DNA from: Pseudomonadota bacterium
GTDB lineage: Bacteria > Pseudomonadota > Gammaproteobacteria > Burkholderiales > Thiobacillaceae
Reading direction: 5' to 3'
DNA length: 25,482 nt
Assembly (NCBI GenBank): GCA_030836725.1
Contig: JAUPLV010000007.1
Span: 1-25,482 of the forward strand
This document shows, piece after piece, positions 7,892 through 16,022 of this stretch. Position numbers and translations under genes: made by a program. The notes beneath the pieces are model-generated. The model was not told the origin of the DNA and did no database searches. It worked only from the letters and a program-made list of their open reading frames with translations. Position 1 is the stretch's first letter. Each line of letters begins with the position of its first letter.

Positions 7892-10432
7892 ATGTCCGAT
7901 AAAGAAGCCACCGCCCGCATCAAGATCAACAAGCTGCTCGAAGCGGCCGGCTGGCGGTTTTTCCAGGATGGCGATGCGCCCGCCAACATTCGCCTTGAAC
8001 CCAGCGTCAAAATCAATTCCACCGACCTGGACGCGCTCGGCGCCAACTTCGATAAAAGCACAAAAGGCTTCGTCGACTTTCTCTTGCTCGATGCCAAAGG
8101 CTTTCCGCTGCTTGTTCTCGAAGCCAAAGCCGAATACAAGAATCCGCTCGTCGGCAAAGAGCAGGCGCGCAAATACGCCAAGTCCCAGAACTGCCGCTTC
8201 GTCATTCTTTCCAACGGCAACCTGCACTACTTCTGGGACCTCGATCGCGGCAGCCCCTACGTCATCACCTCGTTTCCGACGCCGGACTCGGTCACCGGCT
8301 ACCAGAAGGTCACGCCCAATCCGCAGCGATTGATCGAAGAGCAGGTCGGCGAGGACTACATCGTTCGCACCCAGCGCCCAAACTACGCATCCGAAGCCGC
8401 TTGGCAAAACGAAGCGGAGCGCCCAGGCTACATTCAGGCCAACAAGCTGCGCTTTCTCCGGCCGTATCAGCTCAAGGCCATCCACAGCCTTCAGTCCGCA
8501 GTCGGCGATGGCAAAGACCGTTTCCTGTTCGAGATGGCCACTGGCACTGGCAAGACCCTGACCGCCGCCGCCGTCATCAAGCTGTTTCTCCGCTCGGGCA
8601 ACGTGCGGCGCGTCCTGTTTCTCGTGGATCGTCTTGAGCTGGAGGATCAGGCCAAGAAGTCATTTGCTGCAGTGCTCTCCGCCGATTTTCAGACGGTGAT
8701 CTACAAGGAGAACCGGGACGACTGGCGACGCGCCGAGATTGTCGTCACCACCGTTCAGTCCCTGCTGTTCAACAATAAATACCAGAAGCTGTTCTCGCCG
8801 ACTGACTTCGATCTCGTCATCTCCGACGAAGCGCACCGCTCGATCGGTGGCAACGCCCGCGCCGTGTTCGACTACTTCATTGGTTACAAGCTGGGCCTCA
8901 CCGCCACCCCGCGCGATTACCTGCGCCGCTTCGACAGCGCCAAGTCAGGCACCCGCGACCCGCGCGAGGCCGAGCGTCGCCTGCTGCTCGACACCTACCG
9001 CACCTTCGGCTGCGAGAACAGCCAGCCAACCTTCCGCTACTCCTTGCTCGATGGCGTGAAGGAAGGTTTCCTGATCAACCCGACCGTGGTGGACGCCCGC
9101 ACCGAGGTCACCACCACGCTGCTCTCCGAAGAGGGCTTCGTCGTCTCGTTCACCGATGACACCGGCGAGGACCAGCAGCAGGCCTTCAAGCAGCGCGAGT
9201 TCGAAAAGCGTTTCTTCGCCGACACCACCAACCAGCTTCTCTGCAAGACGTTTCTGGAAAACGCCCTGCGTGACCCGGTCAGCGGCGAGATCGGCAAGGC
9301 TATCATCTTTGCCGTCAGCCAGAACCACGCCGCCAAGCTGGCGCAAATCCTCAATCAGATGGCCGACCGCATGTTCCCCGGCAAGTACCAGTCCGACTTC
9401 GCGGTGCAGGTCACCTCCCAGATACCTGACGCCCAGCAGTTCACCATCAACTTCGCCAACAATAACCTGCTCGGCTCCGGCAACGTCATCCCCACCTACA
9501 AAACCAGCAAGGCGCGCATCTGCGTGACGGTTGGCATGATGACCACCGGCTACGACTGCACCGACATCCTCAACATCGGTCTCTTCCGCCCGATCTTCTC
9601 GCCCACCGACTTCATCCAGATCAAGGGACGCGGCACCCGCAAGCATGACTTCCGCGAGGTGCTGTTCGACGACGCACTCAAGGAAGGCGTGCAACAGCCC
9701 ATAAAAACCGCCTTCAAGCTCTTCGACTTCTTCGCCAACTGCGAATACTTCGAGGAAGAGTTCAATTACGACGAAGTGCTGAAACTGCCGCCGCCCAAGG
9801 GCAAGGGCAGCGACGACGGGGGCAGCCAAGGCCCTGTAGTGGTGGGCGGAACCTATGAGCACCTCGGCGCCGACATCCTGGCATCGATGCGTGTCGAGCA
9901 GATCACTGCCGAGGGCATGAAGATCGACCGCATGTTCTTCGAGAAGTTTGAAGAGGTGATCCGCGCCAATGACACCGTCGCCTCCGCCGTCGAAGCGGGG
10001 CAGTGGGACCGCGTCATTGACTACGTCAACCGCGAGGTCTTCGATAAGCCCGAGGAGTACTACACCCTAGACAAACTGCGCAAAGCCGCCGCCGTGGACC
10101 GCCGCCTTGGCTTACGCGAAATCCTGGAAAAGGTCTTCGGCCTTATCCCGCGCTTCAAGTCGAAGGATGAGTTGCTGGAGGAAGAGTTCTCCAAATTCGT
10201 CGCCGACCGCGTGCCCGCGCCGCCCTCGGCCATCCCGGCTATCAAGACCTACTTCAAGGCTTACGTCACCAGCAACCGGGTGCGCGACATCATCGACAGC
10301 AGGCAGTTCACCGATCTGGCCACCAACCCGTACTTCAGCACCCATGACTTCAGAGCCGTGCCCCAGCCATACCGCACGCTCGTCCCCGAATACATCAAGG
10401 ACTACGTGTCCTTGAATCAGTTCGCAGCCTGA
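7892..10432 (+). CDS. hsdR: Type I restriction enzyme R subunit (endonuclease/translocase)
   Basis: The 846 aa motor and nuclease subunit of a type I restriction-modification complex. It translocates DNA by ATP hydrolysis and cuts unmodified DNA. N-terminal nuclease domain: VDFLLLD with D62, then LVLEAK with E77-x-K79. SF2 helicase core: Walker A ATGTGKT (216-222), DEAH box (312-315), TATP (337-340), and QIKGRGTRK near 570. The C-terminal region (about 660-800) resembles the EcoEI-type R C-terminal domain that contacts the methylase. All key residues are present. The ATG at 7892 directly follows the stop of the small membrane peptide. It is the first large gene of a rightward operon, with a 104 bp gap to the KilA-N gene that is filled with palindromes. 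Confidence 0.95.
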   Translation: MSDKEATARIKINKLLEAAGWRFFQDGDAPANIRLEPSVKINSTDLDALGANFDKSTKGFVDFLLLDAKGFPLLVLEAKAEYKNPLVGKEQARKYAKSQNCRFVILSNGNLHYFWDLDRGSPYVITSFPTPDSVTGYQKVTPNPQRLIEEQVGEDYIVRTQRPNYASEAAWQNEAERPGYIQANKLRFLRPYQLKAIHSLQSAVGDGKDRFLFEMATGTGKTLTAAAVIKLFLRSGNVRRVLFLVDRLELEDQAKKSFAAVLSADFQTVIYKENRDDWRRAEIVVTTVQSLLFNNKYQKLFSPTDFDLVISDEAHRSIGGNARAVFDYFIGYKLGLTATPRDYLRRFDSAKSGTRDPREAERRLLLDTYRTFGCENSQPTFRYSLLDGVKEGFLINPTVVDARTEVTTTLLSEEGFVVSFTDDTGEDQQQAFKQREFEKRFFADTTNQLLCKTFLENALRDPVSGEIGKAIIFAVSQNHAAKLAQILNQMADRMFPGKYQSDFAVQVTSQIPDAQQFTINFANNNLLGSGNVIPTYKTSKARICVTVGMMTTGYDCTDILNIGLFRPIFSPTDFIQIKGRGTRKHDFREVLFDDALKEGVQQPIKTAFKLFDFFANCEYFEEEFNYDEVLKLPPPKGKGSDDGGSQGPVVVGGTYEHLGADILASMRVEQITAEGMKIDRMFFEKFEEVIRANDTVASAVEAGQWDRVIDYVNREVFDKPEEYYTLDKLRKAAAVDRRLGLREILEKVFGLIPRFKSKDELLEEEFSKFVADRVPAPPSAIPAIKTYFKAYVTSNRVRDIIDSRQFTDLATNPYFSTHDFRAVPQPYRTLVPEYIKDYVSLNQFAA

Positions 10433-10464
10433 ACCATGAATCCATCCAGGCAGCGTTTTAATTG

Positions 10465-10517
10465 TGGCGAATTCGCCATATTTAATTCCCTCGAATTCGA
10501 TGGAATTGGCGTCGCCA
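10465..10517. promoter_or_regulatory. Cluster of three palindromes upstream of the KilA-N gene (putative operator)
   Basis: Three consecutive dyads in 53 bp: TGGCGAATTCGCCA (10465-10478, perfect), a 24 bp palindrome with one mismatched pair and core TCGAATTCGA (10484-10507), and TGGCG-T-CGCCA (10507-10517). The outer two share arms. They sit 20-72 bp before the KilA-N start, as expected for an operator of an autoregulated DNA-binding protein. The region could also form a complex mRNA hairpin. The binding protein is inferred, not shown. Confidence 0.6.
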
Positions 10518-10536
10518 CACCCCAAAGGACAACCCC

Positions 10537-11370
10537 ATGAGCAAAGCCAAAAAAAGCACCATCGAGGTTATGGGAGCCGACGTCGCTGTGCTTTCGCAGA
10601 GCCAGCAAGACACCATCTGCCTGACCGACATCGCCAAATTCAAAAACCCCGATCACCCGGACGATGTGATCCGCAACTGGCTTCGCAATCGCAACACCGT
10701 GGAGTTCCTCGGAATCTGGGAGCGGCTCAACAACCCGGGTTTTAATCCCGTCGAATTCGACGGGATTAGGATGCAGACGGGGCTGAACAGCTTCGTCCTC
10801 ACACCCAAGCAGTGGATCGAAAAAACCGGAGCGATGGGCCTCACGTCGAGCGCTGGCCGCTACGGCGGCACCTACGCCCACAAGGACATTGCCTTCGAGT
10901 TCGCCTCCTGGGTCTCCGTTGAGTTCAAGCTCTACCTCATCAAGGAATTCCAGCGTCTCAAGGAAGACGAAAGCCGTCGCCTGTCGCTCGCATGGAACCT
11001 GAACCGCACCCTGTCCAAGCTCAATTACCGCATCCACACCGACGCCATTGCCGCGCACCTGATACCCGCCGCAGTCACGCCGGCGCAAGCCGCCATCACC
11101 TACGCCAGCGAAGCCGACCTGCTCAATGTCGCCCTATTCAGCCAGACCGCGAAACAATGGCGCGACGCCAACCCCAAGCTGGACGGCAACATGCGCGAAT
11201 ACGCCAGCATCGAGCAACTGCTGGTACTGGCCAATATCGAAGGGATGAACGCCGAGTTCATCCACATGGGGCTGACACAAGGGGATCGCCTCACACGCCT
11301 TAACGAAATCGCTATCCGCCAGATGCAGGTGCTCACCTCCGCATCGGCAATCAAGCAACTCAAGGGATAA
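10537..11370 (+). CDS. KilA-N-domain DNA-binding protein in the restriction operon
   Basis: A 277 aa protein with an N-terminal KilA-N domain (about residues 25-145), a phage-type DNA-binding domain. Typical elements: ICLTDIAKF, VIRNWLRNRNTVEFLGIWE, NPGFNPVEFDGI, LTPKQWIEKTGA, RYGGTYAHKDIAFEFASWVS and FKLYLIKEFQRLK. The C-terminal half (about 150-277) is helical and carries the EADLLNVALF and MNAEFIHMGL segments often seen in KilA-N proteins that sit between hsdR and hsdM. ATG at 10537 with AAGGA 7 nt upstream; the gene ends 3 nt before the hsdMS GTG. Probably regulates the locus (palindromes upstream) or modifies restriction; its role is not established. A perfect 26 bp palindrome lies inside its coding sequence. 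Confidence 0.88.
   Translation: MSKAKKSTIEVMGADVAVLSQSQQDTICLTDIAKFKNPDHPDDVIRNWLRNRNTVEFLGIWERLNNPGFNPVEFDGIRMQTGLNSFVLTPKQWIEKTGAMGLTSSAGRYGGTYAHKDIAFEFASWVSVEFKLYLIKEFQRLKEDESRRLSLAWNLNRTLSKLNYRIHTDAIAAHLIPAAVTPAQAAITYASEADLLNVALFSQTAKQWRDANPKLDGNMREYASIEQLLVLANIEGMNAEFIHMGLTQGDRLTRLNEIAIRQMQVLTSASAIKQLKG
10743..10768. repeat. Perfect 26 bp palindrome inside the KilA-N gene
   Basis: Arms TAATCCCGTCGAA and TTCGACGGGATTA meet without a spacer. The core TCGAATTCGA equals that of the upstream palindrome 10484-10507. It codes for the conserved NPVEFDGI peptide, whose codons read the same on both strands. Possible second operator or a coding coincidence. Confidence 0.75.
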
Positions 11371-11373
11371 GCC

Positions 11374-13956
11374 GTGCTCGATACCACCACCAAGCGCCGC
11401 ATCGACACCGCCCGCGACATCCTCGTCGGCAAAGTCCCCGATCCGAAATCCCAGGTCGAGCAAATCACCATCGCCCTCATCTACAAGTTCATGGACGACA
11501 TGGACGCCGAAAGCGAGGAGCTCGGCGGCAAGCGCAAATTCTTCACCGGCGACTACGCCCGCTACGGCTGGGCCAAGCTCATGGCACCCTCGCTCGGCGG
11601 CCACGAGATGCTCGGCCTCTACGGCGAAGGCATTGCCAAGATGCCCGAAAACCCCGGCATCCCGCCGCTCTTTCGCGACATTTTCAAGAACGCCTACCTG
11701 CCTTACCGCGACCCCGAAACGCTCAAGGCCTTTCTCAAGATCATCGACGAGTTCAGCTACGACCACAGCGAACGCCTCGGCGACGCCTTCGAGTATCTGC
11801 TCAGCGTCCTCGGCAGCCAGGGCGATGCCGGCCAGTTTCGCACCCCGCGCCACATCATCGACTTCATGGTCGAAGTCCTCGCCCCGCAGAAAAACGAGAC
11901 CATTCTCGACCCCGCCTGCGGCACTGCCGGCTTTCTCATCTCCGCCTACAAGCACATCCTGCGCGCCAACACTTCACTCCCCTCGCCCGCAAGCGGGAGA
12001 GGGGCTGGGGGAGAGGGAAACGCAAGCAGCATGAGAGCAGGCGACTTGCTCACGCCAGACGACAAGGGCCGCCTCGCCAAGAACTTCAAGGGCTACGACA
12101 TCTCGCCCGACATGGTGCGGCTCTCGCTGGTGAACCTCTACCTGCATGGTTTCACCGACCCGCACATCTTCGAGTACGACACCCTCACCTCCGAAGAACG
12201 CTGGAACGAATTCGCCGACGTTATCCTCGCCAATCCGCCCTTCATGTCGCCGAAAGGCGGCATCAAGCCCCACAAGCGCTTTTCCATCCAGGCCAAGCGC
12301 AGCGAAGTCCTGTTCGTGGACTACATGGCCGAGCACCTCACCCCCACCGGCCGCGCCGCCATCATCGTTCCCGAAGGCATCATCTTCCAGAGCCAGAGCG
12401 CCTACAAAGAGCTGCGCAAGATGCTCGTCGAGAATTCCCTCGTCGCCGTCGTCTCGCTGCCGGCGGGCTGTTTCAATCCCTACTCCGGCGTGAAGACCAG
12501 CATCCTCATCCTCGACAAATCCCTCGCCAAGGCCGCCGACACCATCGCCTTCTTCAAAGTCGAGAACGACGGCTACGGCCTCGGCGCCCAGCGCCGTGCC
12601 ATCGATAAGAACGACCTCCCGCAAGTCCAGGCCGAACTCGCCGCCTACCTGCACGCCCTGCGCTCCAAAGCGCCCACCGAGACCATCCTCGCCCTCGCGT
12701 CCACCGCCCTGATCGTGCCGAAGGAAAAGATCGAAGCGAATGGCGACTACAACCTGAGCGGTGAACGGTATCGGGAGGGTGCGGCAAGTGTTGGGTTAGT
12801 GTGGCCTCTCGTTCCAATCGGTGATGTTTGCATCATCGAAAGAGGTGCCTCGCCTCGGCCAATACACGACTTCATCACCGACGCGCCAGACGGCGTAAAT
12901 TGGATCAAGATCGGTGACGCAGAAGTTGGCGCGAAATACATCACCACAACGAAAGAGCGTGTCACTCCCGAGGGCGCAGCGAAATCGCGCCGTGTAAAGC
13001 CGGGCGATTTCATCCTCTCGAATTCCATGAGCTTTGGTCGGCCTTACGTCATGGCGATCGATGGGTGTATTCATGACGGATGGCTTCTTCTGCGCGATCA
13101 ATCCCCTCTCTTAGATCAAGACTTCCTCTACAACATTTTGGGTTCAGACCGCGTTTTCGCACAGTTCAAGCAGGCTGCGACTGGTGGCGTGGTCAACAAC
13201 CTCAATAGCGAAATCGTTCGCCGCGTCCAAATCCCCCTGCCGCCGCTGGAGGTGCAGAAGGAGATCGTGGCGGAGATCGGGGCCTACCAGGAAGTCATCA
13301 ACGGCGCCCGCGCCGTCCTCGACCACTACCGCCCCCACATCCCCATCCACCCCGACTGGCCGATGGTGGAGTTGGGTGAAGTCTGCGATGTCCGCGACGG
13401 CACACACGACAGCCCAAAATATGTTCTTGAAGGCTACCCACTGATTACGTCAAAGAACCTCAAGAATGGCTTCATCGACTTCACCGACGTGAATCTGATC
13501 ACACGGGAAGACCTCGATGCGATCAACAAACGGTCGAAGGTCGATGCTGGCGACCTCTTGATGCCGATGATTGGCACGATTGGAAATCCAGTCGTCGCTG
13601 ACGATTCCCGGGAATACGCGGTGAAGAACGTCGCGTTAATCAAGTCTCCAAAGGGTTGCCTGGTCGATAACCGCTTCCTCAAGGACGTTCTCGATTCAGC
13701 TGCAATGCAGAATCAATTTCAGCGCCAAGCCAGCGGCTCGACTCAAAAATTTATCCCGCTTGGATTCATCAGAAGGCTCGCAATCCCCCTGCCACCCCTC
13801 GCCACGCAGCAAGCCATTGCTGCCGAGATCGAAGCCGAGCAGGCACTGGTCGCCGCCAACCGCGAGTTGATCGCCCGCTTCGAGCAAAAGATCCAGGCCA
13901 CCCTCGCCCGCATCTGGGGGGAGGATATTGATCCTGCGAACTTACCCGAAAGATGA
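11374..13956 (+). CDS. hsdM: Fused type I methyltransferase and specificity subunit (HsdM-HsdS)
   Basis: One 860 aa polypeptide combining the N6-adenine methyltransferase and the specificity subunit. The HsdM part (about 1-465) has the N-terminal helical domain (QITIALIYKFMDDMD), GQFRTPRHIIDFM, the SAM-binding motif ILDPACGTAGF (about 178-188) and the catalytic NPPF (ADVILANPPF, about 288). The HsdS part has two target recognition domains, from WPLVPIGDVCIIERG and from WPMVELGEVCDVRDG, each followed by the conserved IPLPPL-x-Q coil (IPLPPLEVQKEI, IPLPPLATQQAI). GTG start with AAGGGA 6 nt upstream. The target recognition regions look less GC-rich than the rest, as is usual for exchanged specificity domains. 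An odd in-frame 14-residue insert made by a hairpin repeat lies just after the SAM motif. The 3' end overlaps the reverse transcriptase by ATGA. Confidence 0.93.
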   Translation: MLDTTTKRRIDTARDILVGKVPDPKSQVEQITIALIYKFMDDMDAESEELGGKRKFFTGDYARYGWAKLMAPSLGGHEMLGLYGEGIAKMPENPGIPPLFRDIFKNAYLPYRDPETLKAFLKIIDEFSYDHSERLGDAFEYLLSVLGSQGDAGQFRTPRHIIDFMVEVLAPQKNETILDPACGTAGFLISAYKHILRANTSLPSPASGRGAGGEGNASSMRAGDLLTPDDKGRLAKNFKGYDISPDMVRLSLVNLYLHGFTDPHIFEYDTLTSEERWNEFADVILANPPFMSPKGGIKPHKRFSIQAKRSEVLFVDYMAEHLTPTGRAAIIVPEGIIFQSQSAYKELRKMLVENSLVAVVSLPAGCFNPYSGVKTSILILDKSLAKAADTIAFFKVENDGYGLGAQRRAIDKNDLPQVQAELAAYLHALRSKAPTETILALASTALIVPKEKIEANGDYNLSGERYREGAASVGLVWPLVPIGDVCIIERGASPRPIHDFITDAPDGVNWIKIGDAEVGAKYITTTKERVTPEGAAKSRRVKPGDFILSNSMSFGRPYVMAIDGCIHDGWLLLRDQSPLLDQDFLYNILGSDRVFAQFKQAATGGVVNNLNSEIVRRVQIPLPPLEVQKEIVAEIGAYQEVINGARAVLDHYRPHIPIHPDWPMVELGEVCDVRDGTHDSPKYVLEGYPLITSKNLKNGFIDFTDVNLITREDLDAINKRSKVDAGDLLMPMIGTIGNPVVADDSREYAVKNVALIKSPKGCLVDNRFLKDVLDSAAMQNQFQRQASGSTQKFIPLGFIRRLAIPLPPLATQQAIAAEIEAEQALVAANRELIARFEQKIQATLARIWGEDIDPANLPER
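11977..12017. repeat. GC-rich hairpin repeat inserted in frame in hsdM
   Basis: About 41 bp in the pattern CTCCCCTCGCCCGC-AAGCGGGAGAGGGG-CTGGGGGAGAGGG. It matches the common proteobacterial intergenic repeat with CTCTCCCGC/GCGGGAGAG arms. Here it encodes LPSPASGRGAGGEG, a Gly/Pro/Ser-rich stretch foreign to methylases. It is placed in the loop between the SAM motif helix and the next conserved segment. Confidence 0.7.
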
Positions 13957-15320
13957 ACAAGGCAGACTTCCTTCGGTGGTTCAATCGTGGCTTCTGGAAG
14001 GCGTTTTCCCGCAGCACGTTCCCCATTGAAACCCCGAAAACCCCGGCGGAAAAAGTTGCATTGGTGGAGTCGGTCTATGACGACATCGCCTCGGCGCGAT
14101 ACGCGCCCGGCATTCCTGAAACCGAGCTGGTGATGAACAAGGGCCACGGCGTGGCCCGCACCATCCCCGTGTTCAGCATCCGCGATTATTGTGTTTACTA
14201 CTTCTGCATCAAGGAACTGGAAGACGTGCTCTGCGGTAACCGAACGCTGAACACATTTGGTGGCTGGACGCTGGGCGGTCAGTTGCGCGTAAGCGAAAAC
14301 GACGAAATCGAAAGCGATGCCACCGCCTATGGACGCTACTCGTTCAATCCGCAAGCCTGGACCCATGCCTTCGGCGAATTCAACTCGCTGCTGTTCGCGC
14401 AGTTAGATCCCGGCCATTACGCCCATGTGCTGCAACTCGATCTGTCGAATTTCTACGACTGTGTGCGCCTGGATATTCTGGAGCGCTGGATACGCGAGCA
14501 CTCACCGCCAGAAAAAGGCTGGGTGATCGCATTGCTGTTCTACCTGCTCAACCATTGGAATCGTCGCAACACAGGCTTGCACCCGCAGGCCGTTGGCTTA
14601 CCCCAGGATGCTCTGGCCGATTGTTCGCGCATTCTGTCCAACTTCTATCTGCAAAAGTACGACCAGTTTGCGTCTGGCATTTGCACCCAGGCGGGCGCGA
14701 CGTATTTCCGTTACGCCGACGATCAAATGATTTTGCTGAACGATTCGAGCAAAATCGACAACATCTTGCTCTTACTCACTCGGAACCTCGACCGCTACGG
14801 CCTGCGTGTGAATCAGAAGAAGGTGAGGTTGTGGCAAACGCCAGAACTGATCCGACACCGCTGCCGAGAGATTCAGGCGATTTTCACCACCAAGGGCGAC
14901 AATCAGAACCCTGCGTTGGTGCGGAAATTCGTCGATGCCTATCTGGCCCTGAAACCAGCGGAACTCGACGACACCTGGAACGGGGGCATGCCGCTGCTCA
15001 ATCGCCTACTGTGGGCCAAGCTCGATTCACTCCCGCGCAGCCTCTTTTCCAAAATAATGGTACGGCTCACGGCAGAGCAGTTTCTGCTTCAGGCCGATGC
15101 GCAGAAAATGAAACGCCTCAGCGAACTTAATGCGCTGCGCACTTCTCCCATCGACCTCAATAACCGGATTCGAACCATCGCTGCCAGGACGGTGCATAAC
15201 GCTTTCCACCACGAGGCGCGCAGCTTCGCCCAACAGATCGGGAACGCGATTCTCCAAACGTTTCTCGTTGAACGCATCGACGAATTGAGCCGCATCATGC
15301 AGTCGAATATCGTGGAGTAA
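13953..15320 (+). CDS. Reverse transcriptase linked to the type I restriction operon
   Basis: A 455 aa RNA-directed DNA polymerase. Core motifs are complete: motif A QLDLSNFYD with D163, motif B GLPQDALADCSRILSNFYL (215-233), motif C YFRYADDQMIL with D256/D257, and motif D GLRVNQKKV (283-291). The SNFYD and SRILSNFYL variants are more like the abortive-infection or 'unknown group' (defence) reverse transcriptases than group II intron or classical retron enzymes. No maturase or HNH domain is seen, so a group II intron is unlikely. About 155 residues follow the palm as a helical C-terminal extension. It starts with the ATG of an ATGA overlap with hsdMS, indicating coupled translation, and ends 2 nt before the next gene. 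There is no room for a dedicated upstream template RNA. Class assignment not possible by eye. Confidence 0.9.
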   Translation: MNKADFLRWFNRGFWKAFSRSTFPIETPKTPAEKVALVESVYDDIASARYAPGIPETELVMNKGHGVARTIPVFSIRDYCVYYFCIKELEDVLCGNRTLNTFGGWTLGGQLRVSENDEIESDATAYGRYSFNPQAWTHAFGEFNSLLFAQLDPGHYAHVLQLDLSNFYDCVRLDILERWIREHSPPEKGWVIALLFYLLNHWNRRNTGLHPQAVGLPQDALADCSRILSNFYLQKYDQFASGICTQAGATYFRYADDQMILLNDSSKIDNILLLLTRNLDRYGLRVNQKKVRLWQTPELIRHRCREIQAIFTTKGDNQNPALVRKFVDAYLALKPAELDDTWNGGMPLLNRLLWAKLDSLPRSLFSKIMVRLTAEQFLLQADAQKMKRLSELNALRTSPIDLNNRIRTIAARTVHNAFHHEARSFAQQIGNAILQTFLVERIDELSRIMQSNIVE

Positions 15321-15322
15321 TT

Positions 15323-15805
15323 GTGTTCATGGAAGACGCCGCCGAATTCGCCAACTACCTGCCGCTCTCATTCAAGACCCCGAAGGAGCAGGAATATATC
15401 GAGTTTCTGTGGGACGCTTTCGAGACGAACCACACGCATAGAAAATACCAGTTTGCCTTCCTCGCCTATCACATGCTCACAATGAGCTTCGTCTATTTCA
15501 ACATCTGGCAGATCAAGCAGACGACGCCAAAGGATTTCGCGATGGGCCTGATCGGCTTCGGCAAGGACATTGAGAAGAGCCTGCTCGACGCGACTTCGCC
15601 CTTTGTGTTCAGCACCGTGAACGAACGCAGCATCCTGCGCTTCCTCAAGCTCATCGCCTGCGACAACGGCAAGATCGGCGCCTACGCCAAGCTGGTGGAC
15701 GACCGAAACGAATCCGCCCACCCCAACGGCAATATCTTCTACAGCACAGAGGCTGCACTCGACGTCAAGATCACCGAAATCCTAAGGGTGGTTGGCGCGG
15801 CATAA
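15323..15805 (+). CDS. Small helical protein with HEPN-type motif, partner of the reverse transcriptase
   Basis: A 160 aa, largely helical, soluble protein. Near the C-terminus it has LVDDRNESAHPNG, that is R128-N129-x3-H133, which fits the R-[ND]-x3/4-H signature of HEPN ribonucleases common in defence and toxin-antitoxin systems. Earlier segments (YQFAFLAYHMLTMSFVYFNIW, residues 41-62) would be a long helix. GTG start at 15323 with GGAG 5 nt upstream (the ATG at 15329 has poorer spacing). It lies 2 nt after the reverse transcriptase stop, so the two are almost certainly cotranslated and probably functional partners. Whether it is an active RNase is unproven; a motif match alone can mislead, and similar proteins occur as unnamed neighbours of hsd genes. 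Confidence 0.7.
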   Translation: MFMEDAAEFANYLPLSFKTPKEQEYIEFLWDAFETNHTHRKYQFAFLAYHMLTMSFVYFNIWQIKQTTPKDFAMGLIGFGKDIEKSLLDATSPFVFSTVNERSILRFLKLIACDNGKIGAYAKLVDDRNESAHPNGNIFYSTEAALDVKITEILRVVGAA

Positions 15806-15887
15806 TGGCGGATAACGTTGGCCCAGAACCCGCCAGCCGCAATGGCTGACCAAGAGACGATTGACCGACTCCGCTCACCCGAAGAAT

Positions 15888-15906
15888 ACCCGTTTCAACA
15901 ACGGGT
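15888..15906. terminator. Hairpin between convergent genes
   Basis: Arms ACCCGTT/AACGGGT with a 5 nt loop, 82 bp after the HEPN-like gene. There is no clear U-tract. A second dyad (CGCAAGCG 15973-15980 with CGCTTGCG 15999-16006) lies just before the end of the minus-strand gene. Either could terminate transcription, or they could belong to an RNA; no other content is seen in 15806-16022. Confidence 0.4.
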
Positions 15907-16022
15907 TCAGGGTACGCGAAAAACGGCCCGAATTTTCCCTGAGCCTGGCGGACCGTTCCAAGCATGGGTGACCGCAAGCGCACCGACCGCATACGCACCG
16001 CTTGCGCACGCAGTCATCCACC

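Noticed and set aside
13953..15320. Reading the reverse transcriptase as a group II intron or retron
   Set aside because: No maturase or HNH domain, no intron-like ends, and no space upstream for a retron msr/msd RNA because the gene overlaps hsdMS by 4 bp.
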